In this document: positions 56,289 to 64,000 of the stretch, one piece after another
Layout of the letters: each line of letters begins with the position of its first letter
Position numbering within the stretch: the first letter of the stretch is position 1
Assembly: GCF_022549675.1 (NCBI RefSeq)
Contig: NZ_JAKZGR010000012.1
Span: 109,933-173,932 of the forward strand
Origin: Belliella kenyensis
Lineage (GTDB): Bacteria > Bacteroidota > Bacteroidia > Cytophagales > Cyclobacteriaceae
Reading direction: 5' to 3'
DNA length: 64,000 nt
Notes under the pieces: model-generated
Database searches by the model: none
The model's input: the letters and a program-made list of their open reading frames with translations, nothing else
What the model was told of the DNA's origin: nothing
Translations under genes and position numbers: made by a program

Positions 56289-56424
56289 TTATTGTTTATT
56301 CCCAATTTCCTTTTAATTAAAAGATCAAAGATTGATGAAAATCCTCACAGGTAGAACCTTATTTCGTCGCACCTGTCTACCCATAGGTAGAGGCATTTTT
56401 CAACTTTATTTCGCTAACTCACCC

Positions 56425-56726
56425 TCTTGCTTCTTGCTTCTTACTTCTTGTTTCTTGCTTCTTGTTTCTTGCTTCTTGTTTCTTGCTTCTTGCTTCTTGT
56501 TCCTGCTTGCAGCAGGCAAGTCTAATCTCATGACTCTTGGTTCTTGGTTCTTGGTTCTTGACTCTTGGTCTTGCATCTTGAGTCTTGCGTCTTGCGTCTT
56601 GAATCTTGGCTCTTGAATCTTGGCTCTTGGCTCTTGGCTCTTGGTTCTTGGTTCTTGGCTCTTGGCTCTTGGATCTTGGCTCTTGGATCTTGACTCTTGG
56701 CTCTTGGATCTTGACTCTTGGTTCTT
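56425..56726. repeat. Seven-base minisatellite between two export genes
   Basis: About 300 bases are built from degenerate 7-base units. The left half is variants of cttgctt/cttgttt; the right half is variants of cttggct, cttggat and cttgact. Because 7 is not a multiple of 3, every frame on both strands stays open and gives heptapeptide repeats such as SRSKSQE; these are artefacts, not genes. The array lies right behind the permease stop. Confidence 0.85.
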
Positions 56727-56757
56727 AAGTCTAAACTCTCGCTTCTCCCTCATCACC

Positions 56758-59169
56758 TCACTCACTTTTCAACACTTTTGCAGGATTAGTTCTGATGACT
56801 TGTAAGGAATGGATGAAAACTACTGTAAGTGCCATACCCAAGACTGCCAATCCTACAAGGCCGAACACGGCGTATGGCATGTCAATTTTGTAAGCAAACT
56901 CTTTGAGCCATTGGTTGCTAAAGTAGTAGGCAGGTATGATCGCCAATAGGGTCGAAACAAAGACCAACCAGATGTATTGCTTACTTATCAACATCAAAAT
57001 ACTGGTGACGCCTGCCCCCAAAACTTTACGAATACTGACTTCTTTGCTGCGCTGTGCGATGGTAAATGATGACAATCCGAATAAGCCAAGGATAGAAATC
57101 AATATCGCAATGCCAGACGCAAAACCAAGTATTCCTTGAATCCTCCTATCTGCTTCATAAAAACCCTCAATAGCTTCATCTATAAACAAAAACTCCCCTG
57201 ATTCATAAGGATATACCTCCTTCACAATGGCCTCTAGGCTAAGTTTTGCATGGGATAGATTTTGGCTTGGGGCAAGCTTGACATTCAAGTAATTGTAATA
57301 GGTAGGACTGTAGATAAATACCATGGGTAGAATTTCCTCACGGAGATTTCTGGCATTGAAATTATCCAAAACACCCACAATTCTCCTTTGTTCACCACTG
57401 ATCTGTAATGCCATCCCTATGGCATCTTCTGGACTGGAAAGGCTAGCTAGGTGAAGGAAATTCCTATTGACCAACACTTCATCGACCTTATTGCTTGCAC
57501 GCTTACCTGCGAGGATATTCAGGCCGTGAACTTCTACAAATGCGGAGTCCACATTCATGACGTGAACATACAAAGCTTGTCCAGTAGTATCCCCTTGGAG
57601 ATATGAATCTGTAGTCCATAGGCTATTCGATGAAATCAGGACATTGCTCAAACTTGCTGCTGACACGGAACTTTGCTGCCTCAGGCGATCGGTTAGCTGT
57701 GCCTTTACCTCTGGATCACCCATAAAAGGTAACCTGACATACATCACGGCATCTTTATCGAAACCCAAGGGTTGTGAACTGACGAATTGCAGTTGTGACC
57801 TTAGTACCAAAACCATACATATAAATGTAATTGAAGCTGTAAACTGAATGACTGTAAGATTTTTTCTTAAAAATGGCCCAAAACCAAGTTGAGATCCTCC
57901 TTGAACCTCTCCTTTCAATGCGCGCTGTGGTTGGTATCCAGAAAGTATCACCGCAGGATAAATACCCGATAAGCAGGTAACTAATACAGCAATCAAAAGG
58001 AGAAATAACCCATTGTTCAGACTGAAATTGACGTATTCAAATGTTTCAGGTAGATACGAGGAAAACAATTGATAAAAACCATCTGCTAAAAATACAGCCA
58101 AGCATGCCGCGCCAATCACCAAAAGAAATGTTTCGCTTAAAAATTGAAGCATCAGCTGCTTCCTGTCTGACCCAAGGGTCTTTCTGATTCCTACTTCTTT
58201 GGCCCTCTTGATCGCAAGGGCTGTTTCTAAATTGACAAAATTCAAACATGCCAATAGCATGATGATCACACCTATGAATACTAAGCCTCTCAATAAATCT
58301 AAAGAAACCTCTGTACCATTAAAATTCTCCGAAAAATGCATGTCGAGCAATGGTTTTCCAGAAAACCGATCAGAATTATTTTCAACATCCAAGTACTTGG
58401 AAGCTATATGACCTAATCCTTCATCCAGTTGCGCTAGATTTGTGCCTTGTGCTAGCTTTACAAATAGTTGACTAGAAGAATTTAGGTTCGTCCAACTGTG
58501 TAATCCATACCAGTCACTTTTCTCTTGTTGCGCTATGGTGCTGAATGAGATAAAATCCTTGAACACAAAATCGGAAAGTTCCTCATAGTCCTTTACCACC
58601 CCGTGAATATGGGTGTAAATAGTGTCTGCGGCATCTATCCAGAGCATTTCTTTTCCCAAAACCTCAGAGGCTTCAAGCCCAGGAAAGTACTTCCGCATAC
58701 TAGATTCAGAGATCACCGCTTGAAATGGAGAAGATAAGGCTGTTTCGGGATTACCCGCTAGCCACACCCTGTCGAAAATCTCCATAAATCCCTGATCAGC
58801 AAAAGCTATCAGGTTTGACTTTCCTATATACCTATTTTGCTCTGGAACTACAGCTGAAACATCACTCAAAGTATACAGCCTCCCTTTGGTCTCAACAAAT
58901 GCCAACTCTTCATCTATCACTTCTCCCAAAGGCCCTGATGTCCCAGAAGATTCAAACTTTTCCCCCAATTGCCATTCTGAGACTGTATGAATCCTAAAGA
59001 TCCTATCTACATCCGAATGAAACCTATCAAAACTAAAGGCATGAAGTACCACTTGAAATATCAACAAGCATATCCCGACACCAAGTGATAATCCGAAGAT
59101 ATGGACAAAAGTCCTTAGTTTATTTCTACGAATATTTCTAAAAGCAATGAGCAGGTAGTTTTTCCACAT
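56758..59169 (-). CDS. FtsX/MacB-type ABC transporter permease
   Basis: The 803-residue permease has an N-terminal membrane helix (about 21-43), a MacB periplasmic core domain (about 70-250) and three FtsX-type helices (about 290-415). After a repeat of the same layout, three more helices follow at about 690-795. The tail ends RTNPAKVLKSE, typical of this family in Bacteroidota. It carries no ATPase domain and must use a separate ATPase such as the one at 54523-55197. A start at 59169 is supported by the usual MWKNYLLIAFRNIRRNKLRT opening. Confidence 0.92.
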   Translation of the reverse strand: MWKNYLLIAFRNIRRNKLRTFVHIFGLSLGVGICLLIFQVVLHAFSFDRFHSDVDRIFRIHTVSEWQLGEKFESSGTSGPLGEVIDEELAFVETKGRLYTLSDVSAVVPEQNRYIGKSNLIAFADQGFMEIFDRVWLAGNPETALSSPFQAVISESSMRKYFPGLEASEVLGKEMLWIDAADTIYTHIHGVVKDYEELSDFVFKDFISFSTIAQQEKSDWYGLHSWTNLNSSSQLFVKLAQGTNLAQLDEGLGHIASKYLDVENNSDRFSGKPLLDMHFSENFNGTEVSLDLLRGLVFIGVIIMLLACLNFVNLETALAIKRAKEVGIRKTLGSDRKQLMLQFLSETFLLVIGAACLAVFLADGFYQLFSSYLPETFEYVNFSLNNGLFLLLIAVLVTCLSGIYPAVILSGYQPQRALKGEVQGGSQLGFGPFLRKNLTVIQFTASITFICMVLVLRSQLQFVSSQPLGFDKDAVMYVRLPFMGDPEVKAQLTDRLRQQSSVSAASLSNVLISSNSLWTTDSYLQGDTTGQALYVHVMNVDSAFVEVHGLNILAGKRASNKVDEVLVNRNFLHLASLSSPEDAIGMALQISGEQRRIVGVLDNFNARNLREEILPMVFIYSPTYYNYLNVKLAPSQNLSHAKLSLEAIVKEVYPYESGEFLFIDEAIEGFYEADRRIQGILGFASGIAILISILGLFGLSSFTIAQRSKEVSIRKVLGAGVTSILMLISKQYIWLVFVSTLLAIIPAYYFSNQWLKEFAYKIDMPYAVFGLVGLAVLGMALTVVFIHSLQVIRTNPAKVLKSE

Positions 59170-59608
59170 AACAATTTCCTTGAAGCTAACTTTATATTAT
59201 CGATCTTAGAACCAAGTTCATACCAATCCAAAGTAGCCTCAATCCCTTAATTTATGAGATTTTCTATCCCAGCAAAACATGTGGGCGAACAATAATGACC
59301 GCATTCGGACGAAGCTGTTGCTGTAGATACGGCAAGCTTCATAAAGATAGTTCCTCAGACAACGTTCCGAGGAACTATTCCTAAATGATTTTCCCGATAC
59401 ACTCCAGTTACAATCCTTCACCGACTTGTGACTTGTGACCAGATTGAATTTCTTTTTACTCCACCAGTTGAAAATTTAATGGCTTGAGAAGACCCATCTA
59501 CTCTTTGAACCAATATCCATAAACATCTAATATTTATTAGGGTTCGGTTACAGATAAACCCTTGTGTATTTGATTAGTGGCAAAGAAGCGGATAATCATG
59601 AATTATTT
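59170..59608. other. Gene-free stretch with a 10-bp hairpin repeat
   Basis: No gene is seen. At 59347-59378 the arms atagttcctc / gaggaactat pair perfectly over a 12-base spacer. The same tccgaggaacta text recurs at 63883-63894, at the end of the IS66-like transposase gene. An old IS end or a dispersed repeat is likely. A segment near 59512 resembles 46042-46061. Confidence 0.4.
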
Positions 59609-59978
59609 TTAGGCATTTCTAGCATTACCAATGTTCTTAAACATTTCTTCATGTTGCTTGGAGATAAGATTAGTCATCAAGTTTTTAATTGGCAAAACTG
59701 ACTTTATGGTTAATTCCTCAACAATTACAGTCTCATTGCCTTCTTCGTGCAAATGGAAATGCATAGTTAACTTGGTCAAGCCCATGACAGAAGCATTGAT
59801 AAGTAAACCTATACGTAAAAATTCCAAGCTTAACGCTCTCGTAGACTTTGTATTTATTTTTATTCAATTCCTTCATTTTATAAATGAGCGGATGTACCGA
59901 AACAAATTTTTGTGTATCCGTCAGGTAACTGAGGACTGTCTGCGCGTCTTTTTGGATTTTAAAAGTTAATTGGGTCAT
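59609..59978 (-). pseudogene. Frameshifted SRPBCC-like gene
   Basis: Two minus-strand frames join into one protein. The first (from 59978) reads TQLTFKIQKDAQTVLSYLTD ... VYESVKLGIFTYRFTY. The second continues INASVMGLTKLTMHFHLHEEGNE ... LMTNLISKQHEEMFKNIG and stops at 59609. The order and pattern fit a SRPBCC/START-like small-molecule-binding protein. The frame changes near 59800 and a short strand also seems missing there, so the gene is broken unless there is a sequencing error. Confidence 0.6.
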
Positions 59979-60080
59979 TGCTTTAGATAGTTAATAGGCC
60001 TTGGTTCAAAATTTACTTTATCTCAACTCACCCCTTGCATATAGCTTTTGATCTAAATCTCTCATAGAATTTTTCTTGTC

Positions 60081-60353
60081 TCAATATAATCCGCGCTTTT
60101 TAAGTAGCTCTACCAAATCGCCGCTAGTATCAGGTTTTTTGGCTAGTTTGTAAATCAAAAATACTGGAATCATCAACGGAATCAACATGCCAAAATTCAT
60201 TTTGGAGGATATACCCCAGGCAACTATTCCCACAAAAAATATCCCTGCGAGAAAGCCAATGGCCAAGGCGTGAAAAATCTTAGAGTTTCTCAAGTTCTTT
60301 TTTTCAATCAAGAGTTCCTCATCCGTCATGCTGTAGATGTCCTTTTTTTCCAT
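60081..60353 (-). CDS. Small membrane protein of unknown function
   Basis: The 90-residue protein has an acidic/basic N-terminus (MEKKDIYSMTDEELLIEKKNLRNSK), two hydrophobic helices at about 28-48 and 54-70, and a charged tail. The N-terminal segment YSMTDEELLxEKKxL is a pattern seen in Bacteroidota orphan membrane proteins. It stands alone between two broken genes. The role is unknown. Confidence 0.6.
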   Translation of the reverse strand: MEKKDIYSMTDEELLIEKKNLRNSKIFHALAIGFLAGIFFVGIVAWGISSKMNFGMLIPLMIPVFLIYKLAKKPDTSGDLVELLKKRGLY

Positions 60354-60452
60354 AGTAGTTTACTGATTAACGTTTTTTTATCTTTTGGAAAATGAGTTGA
60401 TTGATTCAAATGTGGCAATAAGCTAATGAATATCCATTTTCCTTTAACCTAA

Positions 60453-60749
60453 CTAATTCAATGTAAAGAATTTTGAGGAATAGTCAAATCCATCAGTAAC
60501 TTCATCTTCTCGAGTCTTTCCGGCCATAGCACCGTGCTTAGTGGTTATTCGGAATTTCCGAACTACCACTTTTTCGTCCAGCTCGCCTTCTGCAAATACA
60601 TTTTTTATGTGCTCGCTGATGGTGCGTTTGTCCTTGCCAAATAATTGCCCCATTTGCGCCTGCGTAAGCCAAACCGTTTCTTCTTGCAAGCGAACATCTA
60701 TTTTGATGTTGCCGTCTTTGTTTTGGTATATGAGGATGTCGCTGGTCAT
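60453..60749 (-). pseudogene. Truncated RhuM-family gene
   Basis: The first 82 residues match RhuM (virulence-protein) text: DVRLQEETVWLTQAQMGQLFGKDKRTISEHIKNVF followed by VVRKFRITTKHGA and GKTREDEV. Full-length RhuM has about 330 residues. The frame then runs into unrelated residues (TDGFDYSSKFFTLN) and stops. RhuM genes usually lie in type I restriction loci, which fits the debris around. Confidence 0.75.
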
Positions 60750-60790
60750 TGTCTGAACTATGATTTGTTTGATTTATGAGATTGAATGAT

Positions 60791-61192
60791 TTAAGGTTTG
60801 AATTTTTTATTTGTCAGCCGTTTAAAATTCAAACTCTTCTCTCCAAAGTTTATGAGTAAGCCAATTTCTAAATTATACGCTTCTAAATAATTAATGGCCT
60901 GTGCAAAATGAACATCCTCCAATAGGGTAATGGCCTTTAGTTCAACTGAAATGATACCTTCTACTAAAAAATCTACCCTTCTTGTTCCGATTTGCTCCTC
61001 TCTGTAAAAAATGGGCATTTCAAATTCTCTATTAAACGCAATGCCTGATAAATTCATTTCTATTGCCAATGCTCTCTGATAAATAACTTCTTGAAAACCA
61101 TTGCCAAGTGCTTTGTGAACAGTCATAGCACAACCTATAATTTTGGAGGTTAATTCGGAGTATTTATATTGATCGTTAATCATAGTAATCAT
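60791..61192 (-). CDS. GxxExxY protein
   Basis: This 133-residue protein of the GxxExxY family has the namesake GNGFQEVIYQRAL at about residues 31-43 and the nuclease-like core RRVDFLVEGIISVELKAI (D and ExK). LEAYNLEIGLLINFG follows at the end. The family has a PD-(D/E)XK-like fold with no settled function and often sits beside restriction genes. It appears intact. It is transcribed in the same direction as the neighbouring broken RhuM gene. Confidence 0.85.
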   Translation of the reverse strand: MITMINDQYKYSELTSKIIGCAMTVHKALGNGFQEVIYQRALAIEMNLSGIAFNREFEMPIFYREEQIGTRRVDFLVEGIISVELKAITLLEDVHFAQAINYLEAYNLEIGLLINFGEKSLNFKRLTNKKFKP

Positions 61193-61246
61193 TTAATCAC
61201 AAAAATCACTGTTCAGACAAAGTTTTAAGCGGTGAGGAAATTCTTC

Positions 61247-61300
61247 CTACCCCAACAACTCGATAAACGCCTTTTCTAAACTTGCTTCTGTAAATTTCAT
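61247..61300 (-). pseudogene. N-terminal remnant of an HsdR-like gene, copy 1
   Basis: The 17 residues MKFTEASLEKAFIELLG, then a stop, match the opening of type I restriction-like DEAD/DEAH helicases as I remember it. The ATG overlaps the stop of the AbiEii-like gene. A second fragment with the same opening, MKFTEAKL, lies at 63113-63160. Assignment to HsdR is inference. Confidence 0.5.
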
Positions 61301-62241
61301 TCAATTCTTTTTATTAATTCTTCAAAGCATTTCGCTACATCATTTTCATTAGGGATTGGTCTATATGCTAAAGCGGATAGTTCAGTTTGATATTTTTCTG
61401 TTAATTGTTTCCAGATGGTTGAAAAATCCATCATCAAGGAAGATTCGGAAATTGACTTAGATTGCCAGCCCATCGGCTCTTCAAACATAGCTCTATCGTG
61501 TTGCAGAATGATATCAAATTGTTTCTTAAACGAGCCTGAAGCTACAAATTCAAAACACTCAGGATTTTTCATTAAGTAATACAAATCATAAAAATGTCTT
61601 ATCTTATCGGAGATACTTTCAACAGTATTTTCCTTAAATGAAAATCGAATTAATGACACCATCTTTTCCAATAGCGTTTGTTCTTTGCTCAATACGTTCA
61701 CTTCAAAGGATTGGAGATTGTATTGCTCAATGTATTTTTCATTGCTTGTTTGCATCAAAAAGTCAAACACCATACTCTGAATGGTAAGTCGTTGATAAGG
61801 GAAAGGATTGGCAAACGAGTTTATTTCAACAATGAGTTTGTTATTTGCATTGCCTTTTTCAGTTGTAACATACTCAAAAACAGATTTTCTGAATCTTGAA
61901 CCTTTACTTGTTACACCGTCCATTTGCAATTCGGTTAAATCAGGTGTAATTTCTTTTTCAATAGTGCGGATGATGGTTTTAATCTCATTTCCTGTTTTAC
62001 CCTTGTCGTTTATGATGGCAATATCTACATCCTCCGAAAATCGCTCTATCAGATTATATCCTTTTGAGAGCGATGTACCTCCTTTAAAAACGGATTCATC
62101 AACATATTTACTTTTTGCCAAACGACTTAACACCAATGTTATCCAGTAATCTTTTTCTACAAATTCCAACTTAATATCCAAGTGCTGTGATGCAGCCCTC
62201 AGTGTTTGCGTAAATAACTTTATGTCGTGGTGCAGGTTCAT
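61297..62241 (-). CDS. AbiEii/AbiGii-type nucleotidyltransferase toxin
   Basis: The protein has 314 residues from the ATG at 62241, whose A-T-G-A overlaps the stop of the upstream gene. The nucleotidyltransferase motif FKGGTSLSKGYNLIERFSEDVDIAI is at about 52-76: GGTS, the RFSEDxDI pair of aspartates and the lysine. The helical C-terminal half has IRHFYDLYYL. Such toxins cap tRNA acceptor ends or modify other targets and stop growth on phage infection. Intact and coupled to its antitoxin gene. Confidence 0.9.
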   Translation of the reverse strand: MNLHHDIKLFTQTLRAASQHLDIKLEFVEKDYWITLVLSRLAKSKYVDESVFKGGTSLSKGYNLIERFSEDVDIAIINDKGKTGNEIKTIIRTIEKEITPDLTELQMDGVTSKGSRFRKSVFEYVTTEKGNANNKLIVEINSFANPFPYQRLTIQSMVFDFLMQTSNEKYIEQYNLQSFEVNVLSKEQTLLEKMVSLIRFSFKENTVESISDKIRHFYDLYYLMKNPECFEFVASGSFKKQFDIILQHDRAMFEEPMGWQSKSISESSLMMDFSTIWKQLTEKYQTELSALAYRPIPNENDVAKCFEELIKRIE

Positions 62242-62963
62242 ACAATATTCCATTTTTCGGTGGTGGATAGGGCTTTCGCTGCACCTGTTAGTTTATACTT
62301 GGTTATTGGGTTCAATGATTTGAAAAGTGGTTCTGTTGTGTTGCCTTGTTGCAATTGCTCTAACAAAGCACCTAATAAAGCCCTTGTAGCCGGTGGATAT
62401 TTCAAAGCCAGGCGAACCAAGGTGTTTATTTCTTTGTCTGTAAAGTTTTTAATGATTGCCAAAAACCGTTTACAAGATGATTCTACATTGGCATCAGGTA
62501 TTTTTTTGATGTAGCGAATGGCATCCAGTAACTGCAACAAAGGGATATTCTCTTTGGTGATGGTGTTTTTTTGTTTTACAAAAGCAATCGTATAGCGTTC
62601 TCTTTTAAAATTGGGGCGAACCTGGTTTTTCCCGATTTGTATGGTATTGCTTACCTGTGTGGTTAAGCCCAATTGGTTGTAGATGCTGTAACCTGTGAGA
62701 TAGCCTGTTATTTTTCCGTTTTCTTCCAATAGGTCTTTTACTACTTGTGCCTGATTGGGTTGAAGGTTGCCAAATGGGGTATTTTCGGGTTTGTAGTATT
62801 TTCCTTTGGATAGTTTGGCAATCTTGCCCGAAGCTACCATACGGTTCAGGGCTTTTATCACCGCTTCTTTTTGGTTCACCTCTGTGGTAAAATCAGCATA
62901 GGTGAATACATAGCCCTTGGGGAGCCTGTCTATGGTAAATGCTATGTATTCAGCGGTTTTCAT
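62238..62963 (-). CDS. AbiEi-like antitoxin/regulator (DUF6088 type)
   Basis: The 241-residue protein has an N-terminal winged helix (about 1-65: PKGYVFTYADFTTEVNQKEAVIKALNRMVASGKIAKLSKGKYYKP) and an AbiEi-like C-terminal domain. As in AbiE systems, it probably neutralises the nucleotidyltransferase coded next and represses the operon. Two inverted repeats lie within 120 bases upstream and are likely binding sites. Its stop overlaps the toxin start by four bases. Confidence 0.85.
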   Translation of the reverse strand: MKTAEYIAFTIDRLPKGYVFTYADFTTEVNQKEAVIKALNRMVASGKIAKLSKGKYYKPENTPFGNLQPNQAQVVKDLLEENGKITGYLTGYSIYNQLGLTTQVSNTIQIGKNQVRPNFKRERYTIAFVKQKNTITKENIPLLQLLDAIRYIKKIPDANVESSCKRFLAIIKNFTDKEINTLVRLALKYPPATRALLGALLEQLQQGNTTEPLFKSLNPITKYKLTGAAKALSTTEKWNIV

Positions 62964-62994
62964 TCCTTTTATTGTGCTGCAAAGATAGTTATTT

Positions 62995-63024
62995 TGTCCA
63001 GTTTATTAGTAAAAAAACTGGACA
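62995..63024. promoter_or_regulatory. Candidate AbiEi operator
   Basis: Perfect inverted repeat tgtccagttt (62995-63004) / aaactggaca (63015-63024) with a 10-base centre, 32 bases ahead of the antitoxin start. Position fits a repressor site over the operon promoter, as known for AbiE systems. Confidence 0.55.
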
Positions 63025-63040
63025 TTTTGAAATTTGATGA

Positions 63041-63083
63041 AGTATGGTTAACTTCGCAATTTCGTTGCGAAGTTAACCATACT
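63041..63083. promoter_or_regulatory. 19-bp perfect inverted repeat upstream of the AbiE-like pair
   Basis: Arms agtatggttaacttcgcaa (63041-63059) and ttgcgaagttaaccatact (63065-63083) are exact reverse complements with a 5-base loop. It lies 78 bases before the antitoxin gene. It could be a second operator or a remnant of a small transposable repeat. No T-run supports a terminator. Confidence 0.6.
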
Positions 63084-63112
63084 CTACTTTGCTGTAATTC
63101 TTCTTTATATAT

Positions 63113-63160
63113 AAGTCCTTTCATTTTATGCTTTTTTAGTTTTGCTTCGGTGAATTTCAT
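63113..63160 (-). pseudogene. N-terminal remnant of an HsdR-like gene, copy 2
   Basis: The minus strand reads MKFTEAKLKKHKMKGL, and its ATG overlaps the stop of the nuclease-ATPase tail by four bases. The first eight residues match copy 1 at 61300. After that the frame loses similarity, so the gene was cut here. Confidence 0.45.
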
Positions 63161-63891
63161 TTAATCAAATCTTCGGTTATTTCTTGTGGTGTTGCTTTTT
63201 CTTTTTTTGCCTGAATTTGCAATCTTTCTTTCAAGTATTTCATTTTTGTTCCCCACTCAACTTCCAAAATATCAGACCATTTACGAACATATATCTTTAC
63301 CCTACCATCGTTTATGCTAAAGCTTAATCCTTTATCCTTTTCACCGTGCTGTTTAGCATTTTGAATAAGCTCATTAATCCCTTTGTCATAGTTCTTGCCG
63401 ATTAAATAAAATTCCCAATATTGATTTTCTCCATTGCATATATTTTGCTCTAAAATTTTCTTTCTATAGTCATTAATCTGGTTGTATTCTTTACCTTCAG
63501 CCAATAGTTTAGATGCTCTTTTAATTTCAACGATTATATTCTTTTGAATTCCTTCGCCAATTGATTCCGTTTTTGTTAGAAATAAATCTACTTCTCCATT
63601 CGGGCTACTTTCTAATTCAGGGTCTTTAATTTCAAGAACTTCTTTAGCATATTTTATAAGCACATTCTTTAGTGCTCCTTCTGTTGAACTAAAAAGTCTA
63701 AATTGTTCTCCAAATAACCAAAAGTTCTCATCTAATATTTTTTGTAAGTGCTTAACTTCAAGAGTTTCTTTTTCGTGTTCTGAAATAAGAAACTTCAATT
63801 TGTCGATTACTTCTAACCTGTGGTCAATTTCTTTAATTGTTTTGATTATATTGGAAAAGGTTGTTCTTTTAAGAAGTAAGCGTCCGAGGAA
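63157..63891 (-). pseudogene. C-terminal part of a GHKL ATPase with PD-(D/E)XK-like nuclease domain
   Basis: The minus-strand frame is open from about 63891 to the stop at 63157. It begins RLLLKRTTFSNIIKTIKEID and continues RLEVIDKLKFLISEHEKETLEVKHLQ. An ILDENFWLFGEQ block follows and then a nuclease-like core, VDLFL ... IIVEIKR (D and ExK). I recognise this as the end of HSP90/MORC-like ATP-binding proteins in restriction-linked loci; the ATPase half is missing. The frame meets an in-frame TAG where the IS66-like gene ends. An internal ATG at 63798 could still give a 213-residue piece. Confidence 0.6.
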
Positions 63892-64000
63892 CTACATGTT
63901 TGATTTAAAGTTTTGCGGATAAAGTTTTTTGATATTTTTATGATTTATGGTCATGATGTTTTGTAGGACATGCTTTAGCCATTCATGCGAGTTGACTTGG
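63892..64000 (-). mobile_element. End of an IS66-like transposase gene, cut by the window edge
   Basis: The minus strand reads QVNSHEWLKHVLQNIMTINH followed by KNIKKLYPQNFKSNM and TAG at 63892-63894. The pattern VNxxEWLxxVLxxI ... LxPxNF is the C-terminus of IS66 TnpC transposases. The rest lies outside the window. It directly abuts the broken ATPase gene. Confidence 0.6.

Noticed and set aside
56406..56765. 119-residue open frame on the minus strand with heptapeptide repeats, overlapping the permease stop
   Set aside because: It is the 7-base minisatellite read as protein; open frames occur in several frames and only a GTG start is available.

Overview
The window reads as chromosomal DNA of a Bacteroidota bacterium, most likely order Cytophagales and perhaps Cyclobacteriaceae. 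Evidence: AT-rich DNA, two proteins ending in type IX secretion (T9SS) sorting domains, a porT-like gene directly behind ubiE/menG, a DUF5606 protein, TPR-type histidine kinase architecture, Oar-like TonB-dependent receptor, FtsX/MacB-type permease, and a TTTG-N19-TAnnTTTG promoter. Family level is inference only.

Layout. 1-9.4 kb is accessory: an RloA/RloB-like ATPase/Toprim pair, a secreted hydrolase, a DUF3784 membrane protein, the broken end of an AraC regulator, a class II Fic protein, an unknown protein whose promoter and first codons look borrowed from another Fic gene, a Crp-like regulator and a serine-hydrolase lipoprotein. 9.51-16.02 kb is a small integrative element (about 6.5 kb) in the 3' end of an initiator tRNA gene: tyrosine integrase, unknown protein, excisionase-like HTH protein, a gene II/Rep_trans-like replication protein, three membrane proteins (two sharing one domain) and a winged-helix protein. 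Its direct-repeat ends, iterated subterminal repeats and the displaced tRNA terminator are visible. Decayed tandem tRNA copies carrying a GC-rich palindrome lie behind the tRNA.

16.4-38.4 kb is mainly housekeeping: DUF2461, murF, a T9SS cargo protein, a two-component pair, panB-phosphoribosyltransferase, rsgA, waaA, a Fur/PerR-like regulator with a peroxiredoxin, a low-molecular-weight tyrosine phosphatase, aspartate kinase, fbp, engB, ubiE-porT, cyanophycinase-like and App1-like proteins. 38.5-43.6 kb is one very large secreted GH81 beta-1,3-glucanase. 44-55 kb holds rlmN, map, an Oar-like receptor followed by a Crp-like regulator and a PhoD-like phosphatase, pirin, a small acetyltransferase, and a TolC/MacB-type export set.

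The export set is split: its presumed permease (56.8-59.2 kb) is separated from the ATPase and TolC genes by an opposite-strand gene and a 300-bp seven-base minisatellite. From 59.2 kb to the end the DNA is a decayed defence island: frameshifted SRPBCC gene, truncated RhuM, GxxExxY protein, an intact AbiEi/AbiEii-like toxin-antitoxin pair with strong inverted repeats upstream, two fragments of the same gene start flanking that pair, the tail of a nuclease-fused ATPase, and the end of an IS66-like transposase that cuts it off.

The best candidates for something undescribed are the 6.5-kb tRNA-fMet element and the Fic-type operator that recurs upstream of an unrelated protein. All family assignments come from reading the sequence; no searches were run.
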